Shown one piece after another: positions 1-8,808 of a DNA stretch of 64,000 bases (positions within the stretch are counted from its first letter, which is position 1; each line of letters starts with the position of its first letter). A program made the position numbers and the translations under genes. Under the pieces are notes generated by a model. That model searched no databases. It saw only the letters and a list, made by a program, of their open reading frames with translations, and was not told the origin of the DNA. This DNA comes from Alloscardovia criceti DSM 17774. Its GTDB lineage: Bacteria; Actinomycetota; Actinomycetes; Actinomycetales; Bifidobacteriaceae. The stretch is from positions 1-64,000 of the forward strand of contig NZ_AQXR01000007.1 of NCBI RefSeq assembly GCF_000376885.1, in the 5' to 3' direction.

Positions 1-210
1 CGTATGGTTAAGGGTGAGTTGTTTATTGGTGGTTCGTGGTATTTGTTTGATTCTGTGACTGGTGCTCGTTTGTCTGGTTGGCAGCGTCTTTCGTCAAATG
101 GCGGTAAAACTGTTTACTATGATGCATCAGGTAAAATGCTAAAGGGTCGGCAAATTATCGATAATCGTAGTTATTATTTTGATGAGATTACGGGTGCTCT
201 AGTACGATAA
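1..210 (+). CDS. Wall-binding repeat protein, C-terminal fragment (5' end outside window)
   Basis: Only the last 69 codons are visible; the frame is open to the left edge, so the true start lies outside. The residues form about three copies of a Trp/Tyr/Gly-rich unit (GGSWYLFDSVTGA, SNGGKTVYYDASGKM, NRSYYFDEITGAL). This pattern is typical of choline- or glucan-binding repeats that hold secreted proteins on the cell surface. The same repeat type fills the protein at 3524-4582, so the two are likely related surface proteins. The catalytic or adhesive part, if any, cannot be seen. A glycosyltransferase gene follows 23 bases after the stop. Repeat assignment is fairly sure; function is not. Confidence 0.75.
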   Translation, partial: RMVKGELFIGGSWYLFDSVTGARLSGWQRLSSNGGKTVYYDASGKMLKGRQIIDNRSYYFDEITGALVR

Positions 211-233
211 AGCTTAACTAGTAGGAGATGTTT

Positions 234-1202
234 ATGACTGATGGTTTTGCAAGAGATATTCCTACTCTCGCAATCGTTGTGCCATGCTATAACGAAGAAG
301 AAGTCATCGATCATACTAGTCATGTACTGAAGACAAAAATCTCTCATCTTATTCACGAGCAGCTCATCAGAGATGACAGCTACATTTTGTTTGTCGATGA
401 TGGCTCACGTGATAAGACTTGGGAGAAAATAGAACAGCTCCATAGCACAGATGTGCAAACGTTCCACGGATTGAAGTTTGCTCATAATCGAGGTCATCAA
501 AATGCCGTTTACGCAGGTCTGATGGATTCACTGGATCAGCGTTGTGATGTGGCTGTATCTATGGACGCGGATTTGCAGGACGATCCTAACGCCATTGATG
601 ATATGGTCCGAGAATATCTTCACGGTGCTGAAATCGTGTATGGCGTGCGTGATAACAGAGAAACGGATACGGCATTTAAGCGCACCACAGCCGAGGCATT
701 TTATAATGTCATGTCGTGGTTGGGTACGGATACTATCCCGAACCACGCAGATTTTAGACTGATGAGTGCGAAAGCCATACAAGGTCTGAGCGAATACCGT
801 GAGTCCAATCTTTTCTTACGCGGTATCGTGCCTGATCTCGGGTTTAAATCGGCTCAGGTGTTTTACAAGCGTGGGATTAGAGAAGCCGGCGAATCCAAAT
901 ATCCATTAAGCAAGATGATTTCCTTCGCATTCGAAGGAATTACCTCATTTTCAGTAAAGCCAATGAAATTTATCATCGGCATGGGTGTGACCTCAGTATT
1001 TGTAGGGCTTGCAGCACTTCTTTACACGGTTACATCCGTTTTCTCCGGGCATGCTGTGGCAGGTTGGGGTTCCATGATGGTTTCTCTATGGATTCTCGGT
1101 GGCTGCATTCTCCTCTCTCTAGGAATCGTAGGGGAATATATCGGCAAGATTTACCTTGAGGTTAAGGACCGTCCACGGTACATTGTGGAAGAGCGAATCT
1201 AG
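234..1202 (+). CDS. GtrB-like polyprenyl-phosphate glycosyltransferase (GT2)
   Basis: A family 2 glycosyltransferase of the DPM1/GtrB kind, which moves a sugar from a nucleotide donor to a polyprenyl phosphate on the inner membrane face. The GT-A domain shows PCYNEEE near residue 20, the donor-binding DDGSRDKTW near 60 and the metal-site DADLQDDP near 108. Two hydrophobic segments follow at about 244-264 and 276-300, the GtrB membrane-anchor layout. An ATG at 228 touches the ribosome-binding site AGGAG (223-227), so the ATG at 234, six bases away, is the better start (322 aa). The lipid-linked sugar would feed the GT-C-type membrane proteins encoded nearby, which use such donors outside the membrane. 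Family assignment is firm; the sugar is unknown. Confidence 0.88.
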   Translation: MTDGFARDIPTLAIVVPCYNEEEVIDHTSHVLKTKISHLIHEQLIRDDSYILFVDDGSRDKTWEKIEQLHSTDVQTFHGLKFAHNRGHQNAVYAGLMDSLDQRCDVAVSMDADLQDDPNAIDDMVREYLHGAEIVYGVRDNRETDTAFKRTTAEAFYNVMSWLGTDTIPNHADFRLMSAKAIQGLSEYRESNLFLRGIVPDLGFKSAQVFYKRGIREAGESKYPLSKMISFAFEGITSFSVKPMKFIIGMGVTSVFVGLAALLYTVTSVFSGHAVAGWGSMMVSLWILGGCILLSLGIVGEYIGKIYLEVKDRPRYIVEERI

Positions 1203-1532
1203 GCGCCGTTGGAGTTACTTTTCTTGAGATATATGTAGCTGGGTGGAGATCCAAGATTAATCGAGGATATCGTTTGCTCATGGTGTAGTTAGTGTCGTTT
1301 GAGTGGCTCTTCAAGCATATATCGTTGAAAAATCTATGTTAAAGCTCTACACAAGCAGTAGTTCAATCGATGCTGTGTGTGTGTTATATTACATAAGATG
1401 AGAGATGCCATCAGGCATGTGTAAAAGTGCCGAGGCTTCCTTAGCTGTCAAACGCTTATTCCTCCTAAAACCTTCCTAGGTGTAGCGGTGAAAGTCGTAG
1501 ACAGGGGTAGTGGGAGGAGACGTAAAGGAATA
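1203..1532 (+). promoter_or_regulatory. Gene-free stretch with candidate promoter containing a TG repeat
   Basis: No convincing gene lies in this 330-base gap. A sigma-70-like promoter can be drawn with -35 TTCAAT (1362-1367), a 17-base spacer and -10 TATATT (1385-1390). The spacer ends in an uninterrupted TG dinucleotide run (1374-1384). It would give a leader of roughly 135 bases before the membrane-protein gene at 1533. No terminator hairpin with a T-tract was found behind the glycosyltransferase. Confidence 0.4.
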
Positions 1533-3209
1533 ATGAAGCGACTAACTCATATTCGCCAATTTGTGGTGAAATTTTCTGTAGTGGGTGCTTGGATACTTCA
1601 GGCATCGATTCTAGCTTTTTTGTTGCTATTGTCCCTGTTAACAACCGTTACATTCCATAGAACGGATACATGGCCTCTCAGTGACGATACCTCCTATAAT
1701 ACTCATCTCCCCTCGTTTCATTTCTTGTTAGGCTGCGTGGCAGTTGGTATTGTTCTACTACTTCTAGTAAATTTTGTGGCAAAGTTACCGCAAAAAGTTG
1801 TATTTACGGTGCTCATGATTTATGTCATGCTAGTCCAAATCTTCTGGATCTCTTCATTAGGCCTCGTAAATTACCTATTCCCAGACAGTCATAGTGTTTT
1901 GGATGCCGCAGGATTCCTCCTAAATGGGCAGCTTTATACCTTTGACCCGAATTTTTGTCTACCGGGCTCCACAGAGCCGGTATGTATTAATCTTTATCCT
2001 CCTAGCCCTTTTACATACTTTTCATATTATCCATTCCAAACGGGTCCATTGCTGTGGTATGTACTTTTAGGTAGCATTTTTGGTGCAAAAAATATCTTTG
2101 CATTCCAATGTGTAAGTGCTGTGGCTATTACCGGGCTGGTTGCTGTCCTTTGGCGATTGGGGAAGTTCATTGGCCTTAATAAGCGTGGTTTAGCTGCATT
2201 CGCTGTTCTTGTAATGACTTGTGTCCCACTGCTTATGTTCAGTGCAATGGTATATCCTAATGCTGTCGGTTTGTTCCTCACTGTGCTTGGCGTGGGGATA
2301 GTAGCAGAAGCTTTTCGTATGGAACGTGCATGGGTGAGTGCGCTCACCATTTTCGGCGGTTTTGCTGTGGCAGGCATTGGTATTGTGTTTAAATCGACCT
2401 TCCAGATAGTCGTGTTAGCTGCGATTATTTCTATCATTTTTGCTGTAATTTTCAGCAAAAAGTACTGGCAGTTAATAGTAGCAGCTGTTTCGTCTATGGT
2501 TCCGTTTGTGATTTCCAAAGTGCCTATAGCGATTGTCCAGAATTGGGTAGGACAAGATTTCGGCAAAGGGATGCCTATGCTATCGTGGATAGCTCTTGGT
2601 TTGAATAATCCGGAAGGAAAAAGACCTGGATGGTGGACCTACTTCGCGATTGATGCTTTTCGAAGAACTAATAATGACTATGCAGCTCAAACAGAGATTT
2701 CTAAGAACTTCGTTCTGCATAGATTTTCTGAGTTTGCACAGAACCCGTCGGATGCATTTGTATTTTTCATGAAAAAGCTTGCGACAGAATGGTCAGAGCC
2801 TACTTTTATGACCTCAATCTACTCCGAGATTGGCGAATCAAAAAATAACTTTGCCGGCTTTGCAGGATTCGTACTCAACGGAGATGGAACCACACCATTG
2901 CTTTGGTTCGAAAACATTATGCAGACTTTGACATATCTCCTAGCGCTAATCGGCGTAATCGCCTTGCTTAGAACAGTCAGGAGCAATACTTCAGAAGCTG
3001 CTCAAGTCTCAACGATTTATGCTCAGCTTCTCTTAACTGTCTCATTTATTGGTGGTTTTATCTGCTTCATTTTCTGGGAGGCTAAGGGCATTTATACATT
3101 ACCTTTCTTTATCCTTGTGCTTCCTATAGCTGCCTACGGTGTTCAAACAATCATGAGTTGGGTAGCAGGACTAAGCCTAAAAAACATTAAAAAAGCGGGG
3201 AGCCACTAG
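1533..3209 (+). CDS. Polytopic membrane protein, probable GT-C glycosyltransferase
   Basis: A 558-residue protein with roughly a dozen hydrophobic segments. It has a long polar loop near residues 120-170 carrying acidic and Pro/Tyr-rich motifs (FPDSHSVLDAA, INLYPPSPFTYFSYYP), and a short basic tail. The layout of one large loop after the first membrane helices suits GT-C enzymes that use polyprenyl-phosphate sugars at the outer membrane face, which fits the GtrB-like enzyme just upstream. The reading frame opens at a GTG at 1488, but that extension is Arg/Gly-rich and unlike a signal. The ATG at 1533, preceded by GGGAGGAG and AAAGGAA, is preferred. No specific family is recognised with certainty; the GT-C call is inference from topology and context. 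Confidence 0.6.
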   Translation: MKRLTHIRQFVVKFSVVGAWILQASILAFLLLLSLLTTVTFHRTDTWPLSDDTSYNTHLPSFHFLLGCVAVGIVLLLLVNFVAKLPQKVVFTVLMIYVMLVQIFWISSLGLVNYLFPDSHSVLDAAGFLLNGQLYTFDPNFCLPGSTEPVCINLYPPSPFTYFSYYPFQTGPLLWYVLLGSIFGAKNIFAFQCVSAVAITGLVAVLWRLGKFIGLNKRGLAAFAVLVMTCVPLLMFSAMVYPNAVGLFLTVLGVGIVAEAFRMERAWVSALTIFGGFAVAGIGIVFKSTFQIVVLAAIISIIFAVIFSKKYWQLIVAAVSSMVPFVISKVPIAIVQNWVGQDFGKGMPMLSWIALGLNNPEGKRPGWWTYFAIDAFRRTNNDYAAQTEISKNFVLHRFSEFAQNPSDAFVFFMKKLATEWSEPTFMTSIYSEIGESKNNFAGFAGFVLNGDGTTPLLWFENIMQTLTYLLALIGVIALLRTVRSNTSEAAQVSTIYAQLLLTVSFIGGFICFIFWEAKGIYTLPFFILVLPIAAYGVQTIMSWVAGLSLKNIKKAGSH

Positions 3210-3222
3210 AATTATCTCATTT

Positions 3223-3258
3223 TGTATGCCAAGGATTTTATCCTTGGCATACATTTTC
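3223..3258 (+). terminator. Hairpin terminator after membrane-protein gene
   Basis: A perfect 14-bp stem (TGTATGCCAAGGAT at 3223-3236 with its complement at 3240-3253), a three-base loop and a short T-run. It closes the transcription unit ending at 3209. The rest of the gap to 3523 holds no gene that I can support. Confidence 0.85.
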
Positions 3259-3523
3259 ATTACACGCGCTCATCAGACTATTTAAGCAGGTTTTTCTTTC
3301 TATAACGGCTGTGTGAATTGCACGAGAGTAGGTTTCACAAATCTGATAGACAAGCTTCGAATCAAAAGGGAGAATCAGCTATCGTGATTTTCCAAGGAGA
3401 GCTCGAGTAAATGATCTGTTTTTTCGGGCAAGGCTTACGCAAAATCAGGGTAGTGTATTTTATGTAAAGCTAATATTCGATCTTCGGAGAGAGTATTCGA
3501 ATTTTACATAGAAAGAGAATTAG

Positions 3524-4582
3524 ATGAAGAGGTCTAAACTATCTGCAAGCATAACCATTCTTTTCGTGCTTGCTTTTTCGTTGGTTTCACTTGTAACTGC
3601 TCCTCAAGCCCATGCGGAAGAGTATCTCGACACTTACACCGGTTGGCTGGATGAGAATGGTAATAAGTACTGGTATGACCATGGAGTGAGAGCTTCAAGT
3701 AAAGAAATATACGATCCGGGAAGCGACGCATGGTATTGGATTGATGCCGATGGAACTATGGCGCGTAACAAGGATGTTTATGTTCCTTCCAATGGCGGCA
3801 AGTGGGTTCGCTATGATTTTGAAGGACACATGATTAAGGGTGAAGATTATCGCTATGGTGGCTGGTATTACTTCGACAACACTACTGGCGCTATGAGCAA
3901 AGGGATGAAACATATTTCTTCTAATGGTGGTAAGTGGGTGTACTACGATGTAGTCACCGGTCAAATGGCGCATGGTGAACGTTTCATCAATTATGATCGC
4001 GAGCATACCGGTTGGTATCACTTCGATGAGTATACTGGCGCAATGTCTAAGGGCATGCGATTTGTTCCTTCCAATGGTGGTAAGTGGGTGTACTACGATG
4101 TAGTCACCGGTCAAATGGCCCATGGTGAACGTTTCATCAGTTATGATGATGAGCACACTGGTTGGTACCTCTTCGACGGCGCTACCGGTGCTATGGTTCA
4201 CGGCGATGTGTATATCTTATCTAGCGGTGGCAAGTGGGTTCGATATGATCGCATTACTGGAAAGATGGTTCACGGTCCTCACTTCCAAGATGGAGCTTGG
4301 TACTACTTTGACCATACCACTGGTGCAATGGCCCATGGTACGGTATGGGTTCCTGATTGGGGGAAGGAAGCGACGTTTGACTCCATAACTGGTCGTGAGG
4401 TTTCAGGAAATTCTTCCAATAATTCAAACAATTCAGGGGATAATTCCACAGGCGGTAGGCGTGTTCGCGGGCAATGGTGCAAGCCAGAGCAAAACGGGCA
4501 ACGTCGTTTAGACACAGATGGTGTACCGATAATCTGTGAATATCGTAATGGGAATAGAATGCCACATTGGTATAAGCAATAA
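3524..4582 (+). CDS. Secreted protein with wall-binding (choline/glucan-type) repeats
   Basis: A 352-residue exported protein. Residues 1-31 form a signal peptide (basic MKRSK start, hydrophobic core, AQAHA-type cleavage motif). The remainder up to about residue 295 is a chain of Tyr/Trp/Gly-rich repeats: units resembling GGWYYFDNTTGAMSKG alternate with SNGGKWVYYDVVTGQMAHG. After a Ser/Asn/Gly linker (about 296-312) comes a short C-terminal segment with two cysteines (WCKPEQNG, PIICEYRNG). It has no enzymatic domain and no LPXTG anchor, so attachment is presumably by repeat binding to wall polysaccharide or teichoic acid. Two repeats are nearly identical in DNA (see repeat entry). The start has a weak AAAGAGA site. 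Surface location is well supported; the ligand is unknown. Confidence 0.82.
   Translation: MKRSKLSASITILFVLAFSLVSLVTAPQAHAEEYLDTYTGWLDENGNKYWYDHGVRASSKEIYDPGSDAWYWIDADGTMARNKDVYVPSNGGKWVRYDFEGHMIKGEDYRYGGWYYFDNTTGAMSKGMKHISSNGGKWVYYDVVTGQMAHGERFINYDREHTGWYHFDEYTGAMSKGMRFVPSNGGKWVYYDVVTGQMAHGERFISYDDEHTGWYLFDGATGAMVHGDVYILSSGGKWVRYDRITGKMVHGPHFQDGAWYYFDHTTGAMAHGTVWVPDWGKEATFDSITGREVSGNSSNNSNNSGDNSTGGRRVRGQWCKPEQNGQRRLDTDGVPIICEYRNGNRMPHWYKQ
3923..4147 (+). repeat. 150-bp in-frame tandem duplication within the repeat protein gene
   Basis: Bases 3923-3997 recur at 4073-4147 with only two differences, giving an exact 150-base period (50 codons). Other repeats in the gene are related at protein level but more diverged in DNA, so this pair looks like the most recent duplication. 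Confidence 0.8.
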
Positions 4583-4605
4583 AAATAAAATTCGCTAAAG
4601 GTAAA

Positions 4606-4650
4606 AATAATCAAGGTAGCGGCATCTCTACTACGGCTACCTTGATTATT
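4606..4650. terminator. Bidirectional terminator between convergent genes
   Basis: A 15-bp perfect inverted repeat (AATAATCAAGGTAGC at 4606-4620, complement at 4636-4650) with a 15-base loop. It lies between genes ending at 4582 (+) and 4650 (-). T-richness is present on both exits and is better for the minus-strand gene, whose stop codon touches the stem. Confidence 0.8.
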
Positions 4651-5963
4651 TATGCCCAAGTAATGACGAATGAGATAGTAATTCCCACATAAGTAAATAT
4701 TACGAGTGACGCTACTGTCAATCGATATATTTTCTGATGGATTGTTCCATGAAAAATCTTTGGAATTAGCAAGAGAAGTAACGGCATTATAGGGATAAAA
4801 TACCGATTTTGGATGCCAGAAGCATAACCCGACGATGTTCCAGCCCAAGTGACGAGCATAGCCGTACAGGTAGCAGCAAAGTATGCACACGAAATAAGTA
4901 TAGGAACAGTAATTTCTTTCCAGCCGCTGATTCTCCGCTCTGAAGCTCCTACGATTGTAATAATCGCAATAGCTATAAGTATAGGTACGATTACAGCAGT
5001 TGCTAACTGGACTGTTTCGGTTCCGGTAAAAATTTGCAAGTTACGTCGAGCATTGACCTTAATGCCGTCAATTGTCTCAGCGTCGACACTTATCGGTTCG
5101 AAAAGGGTGCGGAGCCAAGACTTCAGCAGTCCTAAAGGATCTAATTTAATTTGTGTCATCAACTCAGCGCTTTGTTCAAGAGTGACTTTTTGAGGCGCAC
5201 CGGCAATATTTGACACTAAGCTATACCAAGACCGCATAGAGACGATGGAGATGAGTATTGGTAGGGATAGGCTCAACTTCATCGATAATTTCTGAGCATG
5301 ACGGATAAGAACCAATACGAAAAAGCTAACCAAGACGCATGTAATTTTTACTTGGCCTAATATCGCCGCCAGAATTGTTAAGCATACTATGCGTAGCCAT
5401 GTAATCTTTTCAGATTGGTAAAAGCGGAGCACACATGCGATGAAGAGTAACGATGTACTATTAATCATTGCATCAGCTGTTGGGAAGGTTAGAGAGAAAA
5501 AAGTCATGGGGAGTAGCGCGGTTGCCAAAATCGCGTACCGGAAATCTTTTGCGATGAAAATTGCTAAGGCAATGATGGTCGCCGTGAAAAATAGCGTGAA
5601 AATACTTGTGCTTAAAAAATCTCCTCTGAAGATTACGCTAGGCAGATAAGCCAGAGGAGAATTAACAGCCGTATTGTTAAACTGAACAACATTCCCATCC
5701 AGGTTCCCCACAACGAGTCCGGGATTATCTTGCGAAAGTTGGGGAATAATCACGCCAGCACGTAGTTGCTCAATGCGAAGCCAGTGTGCTGCTCTGTCAT
5801 TTTGATAATACGTATTACCGGTAGAAATTACTGCTAAGCCGGTGATTACGGTGATAAACCAGTAGAATGCCGAACTTATGAACGACGATTGATTGCAAAG
5901 AGTGAGCAGGCTTATTTTTATTGTGCTCCCTGAGCTATGCCTTGCACGTGTGCCTTGTTTCAT
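4650..5963 (-). CDS. DUF2142-like polytopic membrane protein
   Basis: A 437-residue membrane protein with about ten hydrophobic segments. It resembles the DUF2142 family found in surface-polysaccharide loci: an early extracytoplasmic loop ending in NSPLAYLPSVIFRGD, then PTADAMINSTSLLF, and near the C-terminus IQNRYFIPIMPLLLLL, close to the family's usual GRYFlPl motif. DUF2142 proteins are thought to be GT-C-like glycosyltransferases, but the reaction is not established. The open frame extends to 6086. ATG at 5963 is preferred because it precedes the first clear transmembrane helix and has GAGGAG upstream, though the spacing is long; TTG at 5972 is an alternative. It stands alone on the minus strand among plus-strand neighbours. 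Confidence 0.7.
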   Translation of the reverse strand: MKQGTRARHSSGSTIKISLLTLCNQSSFISSAFYWFITVITGLAVISTGNTYYQNDRAAHWLRIEQLRAGVIIPQLSQDNPGLVVGNLDGNVVQFNNTAVNSPLAYLPSVIFRGDFLSTSIFTLFFTATIIALAIFIAKDFRYAILATALLPMTFFSLTFPTADAMINSTSLLFIACVLRFYQSEKITWLRIVCLTILAAILGQVKITCVLVSFFVLVLIRHAQKLSMKLSLSLPILISIVSMRSWYSLVSNIAGAPQKVTLEQSAELMTQIKLDPLGLLKSWLRTLFEPISVDAETIDGIKVNARRNLQIFTGTETVQLATAVIVPILIAIAIITIVGASERRISGWKEITVPILISCAYFAATCTAMLVTWAGTSSGYASGIQNRYFIPIMPLLLLLIPKIFHGTIHQKIYRLTVASLVIFTYVGITISFVITWA

Positions 5964-6372
5964 ATCTATCAAGGTCACTCCTCGGGTGTGTACTTCATAT
6001 TCTATTGTGAATTCTAGTATGGGTATGAAAACCAAAGCAATAAAATAACATTTTAAGTATTCAAAATTTCTAACAGTCAGGCACATAGTGGCTATTGCAG
6101 GCGATGGTGAACCGATGCTTAGACTGAAAAGCGAGCAATAGTCAACGTATCTAAAAATGCATCACCATTTCTGGTTATGGAATTATTCCAAAAACAGTTG
6201 GAATAATAGAATGTTTACTTTGATTGAGAGCTATCAAGTATGGTTCGAGATTTGTGGGCTGAATAACATGTGCAGACATGAAGAGGGCTTCTGATATAAA
6301 TGCACTATAGAAAAGTGTCAATTCTGATTTCAACGTCCATCGACTTATAAGTGATAGATGAAAGAGAGAACA
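5964..6372. promoter_or_regulatory. Divergent intergenic region with a perfect hairpin
   Basis: About 400 bases between divergent membrane-protein genes. The only strong structure is a 10-bp perfect inverted repeat at 6182-6191/6198-6207 (ATTATTCCAA and complement, six-base loop). It has no T-run and could be an operator or a leader hairpin. No small gene with a believable start was found. Confidence 0.4.
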
Positions 6373-8622
6373 ATGAGTAGTCTTGCGCTTCCAGAGGCAC
6401 TTCTGTTTAGACGAAGAACAGATAATAACTTGCATGTTCCTGAATTTAAAGGAGCCTCACGGCGAAATACGACTGTTATTCTCAGTATCTTAGCCATTAT
6501 TTTCGGTCTCTTCATGGAAGTAGTAGTCTTCAATCTCCCGTATTGGCAGACCCGAAATGTGGAAACGATTGAAAATAGCAACTATGGTGTGTCTCAAGGA
6601 TTACAAAGAAATGATGATGGCAGCTTTACGGTTATTGAGACGGATGAAGTTTTCATTGATATTTTTGTGCCTGAAAATCAGAAATTACTTTATGCTCAAA
6701 TTAATTTTGGAGATGTCAATAGCTCAGCTCGGTCAGAAGACTCACAAATCGGAGTATCTATTTGGGGGAATAGTTGTACACTTTATTTAGACAATCCCAA
6801 TAGCTGGTATATACATAACCGCAGGATTGACGACAATATCAGAGTCGAGTTTAACCTCAAAAAGGGTGACAAAATCCCTGCATTCTCTATAATTGTAAAT
6901 CCGCACTTTGAATTCAGTTTTAATGTCTTAAGGCTTGCTCTTCTTTGTATCTTTCTATTGCTAGCAGTTATTATCCGTCCGGGTTCAGAAATTTATGCCC
7001 AGCGTTACGAGTCTAGAAAGAGTTCTCAAAAAGCCTTGATAATTGCTATTACTGCTTTCTGCACTCTGTTTGTTCTGGGTATCGGGTTATTGGTTGTGGG
7101 GTGGCCTCCGCATATCTTCTATTCACAGCTTCCCAAAGGTCCTGACTATAATGGCGGTCACCTATATGATGGATACCAGTACCAGCGTCTTGCCGATGCA
7201 TTAATTCACGGGCATTTGTGGCTCGATTTGCCTGTTTCTGAAGGATTGAGAAACTTAGCGAACCCATACAATGCCACAGCTCGATTTGATCTGATTTACT
7301 CTCAAGGTACTGAAATTTATTGGGATCATGCGTATTACAATGGGCATTATTATAGCTACTTCGGCGTGATACCTGCTGTCTTGTTCTTTGTGCCATATCA
7401 GCTTCTCACGGGCAAATGGCTGCCTACTGAACTGGTAACGATTTTTGTCGGTGCAATCGTATCGATTGTGATTACGTTGGTTGTTGTGCAATTCGTAAAA
7501 ACCTATGTGCGCAAAACCGCAAGCTTGGGCGCTGTTGTGCTTGCTATTCTCATTGGCAACCTAGGCTTGTTCTATTACGACAAGGTTTTCTCGGGCAATT
7601 TTTACGCTGTACCGCAGATTACTGCGTTGATGTTTATGCTTTTGGGAATTTTCTGCTGGTTACGAGCAAAGCGAACAGAAAAAAGAAACAAGCTTTCTAA
7701 GACGTGGTTGTTCATAGGATCTCTGTGCATCGCAATGACGCTCGGTTGTAGACCGCAATTTATTCTAAGCTCGCTTCTTGCTTTCCCAATCTTCTGGGAG
7801 GAGCTGGTGAAGAATCGTGAGTTCTTCTCCCTCAAAGCTAGAGCAGTGGTCAATACAGCAGCTGTTTTGGTGCCATTCGTTATAGTATTCCTCCCGCTGA
7901 TGTGGTACAACTTCGCAAGATTTGGTTCTTTCTTCAACTTCGGGCAGAACTATAATCTGACTGGTTTCGATATGACCTCAACGAAATGGCCTCGATCATT
8001 AATTCCACAGCAACTTTTCTATTATCTCTTCCAGCCATCAAACATTTCAGGCTATTTCCCATTTGTGGGGGCTACGGATACTCGATTCGTAGGATATCCA
8101 AATGAGCCAATGTTGGGTGGTCTTTTTATGATCATGCCTTTCTTCTTAGTGCTGTTTTTGGCGTGGCAAATTACCAAAATCGCACGTAAGAATGGCGATC
8201 TGAATGACATTAACCAAGCGGACGAGCATAGAAGGCGCATCGCAGGTGTGCGCTGGACAATCGGGCTCCTTCTGGCGATAGCAGCGTTTTTGGTTACCTA
8301 TACTGCATCTGCTGTAGGAATAGCGGTTCGGTATTATATTGATTTCACTTATTTTGACACCTTTGCGGTCGTTATCCTCTTATTTGTAATTGACGCAATG
8401 CGTGTGCTGCCAGAGGAAAAGGGGCTTGCAAATAGCAATAAACTGGAATTAGCATCATTTACCGACTATGGAAAGCTCTTAATTCTTTTCATTACAGTAA
8501 GTGTTTTGATTGCAATAGTTATCCAATTCTTCTTTACATTCAGTATCGGAAGATGGGATAATCTGCAAAACATGAATCCAACTGTATGGCAAAATATTGC
8601 GTTATGGTTTATCTGGCTTTAG
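6373..8622 (+). CDS. Large polytopic membrane protein, putative GT-C glycosyltransferase
   Basis: A 749-residue protein. A short N-terminal tail precedes a first helix (about residues 35-55), then an extracytoplasmic domain of about 110 residues, a second helix, and a loop rich in Tyr/His motifs (GGHLYDGYQYQRLADALI, WDHAYYNGHYYSYFGV) before some ten more helices. The acidic/Tyr-rich loop after early helices is typical of GT-C-type membrane enzymes of actinobacterial polysaccharide loci, but I cannot name a family. The ATG at 6358 lacks a ribosome-binding site, while the ATG at 6373 has AAAGAGAG at good spacing. The gene ends at 8622 without a clear terminator. It sits between the DUF2142-like protein and the galactofuranan genes, so a role in the same glycan is inferred. 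Confidence 0.6.
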   Translation: MSSLALPEALLFRRRTDNNLHVPEFKGASRRNTTVILSILAIIFGLFMEVVVFNLPYWQTRNVETIENSNYGVSQGLQRNDDGSFTVIETDEVFIDIFVPENQKLLYAQINFGDVNSSARSEDSQIGVSIWGNSCTLYLDNPNSWYIHNRRIDDNIRVEFNLKKGDKIPAFSIIVNPHFEFSFNVLRLALLCIFLLLAVIIRPGSEIYAQRYESRKSSQKALIIAITAFCTLFVLGIGLLVVGWPPHIFYSQLPKGPDYNGGHLYDGYQYQRLADALIHGHLWLDLPVSEGLRNLANPYNATARFDLIYSQGTEIYWDHAYYNGHYYSYFGVIPAVLFFVPYQLLTGKWLPTELVTIFVGAIVSIVITLVVVQFVKTYVRKTASLGAVVLAILIGNLGLFYYDKVFSGNFYAVPQITALMFMLLGIFCWLRAKRTEKRNKLSKTWLFIGSLCIAMTLGCRPQFILSSLLAFPIFWEELVKNREFFSLKARAVVNTAAVLVPFVIVFLPLMWYNFARFGSFFNFGQNYNLTGFDMTSTKWPRSLIPQQLFYYLFQPSNISGYFPFVGATDTRFVGYPNEPMLGGLFMIMPFFLVLFLAWQITKIARKNGDLNDINQADEHRRRIAGVRWTIGLLLAIAAFLVTYTASAVGIAVRYYIDFTYFDTFAVVILLFVIDAMRVLPEEKGLANSNKLELASFTDYGKLLILFITVSVLIAIVIQFFFTFSIGRWDNLQNMNPTVWQNIALWFIWL

Positions 8623-8808
8623 CCATATTTTTGACAGGTGTGAGAAGCTGAGTCGTTATGACTCGTATACACGTGATAGAGCGGTTTACTCGCAGCATAC
8701 CTTAGATACTTGTAAGATTTTGTGAAATAGCATCTCTACCACTTCGGAACTATTCATTCTTCTGAGTACTATAGAACAGTACTCGTTTGATAAAAGGAAA
8801 AAAATAAT

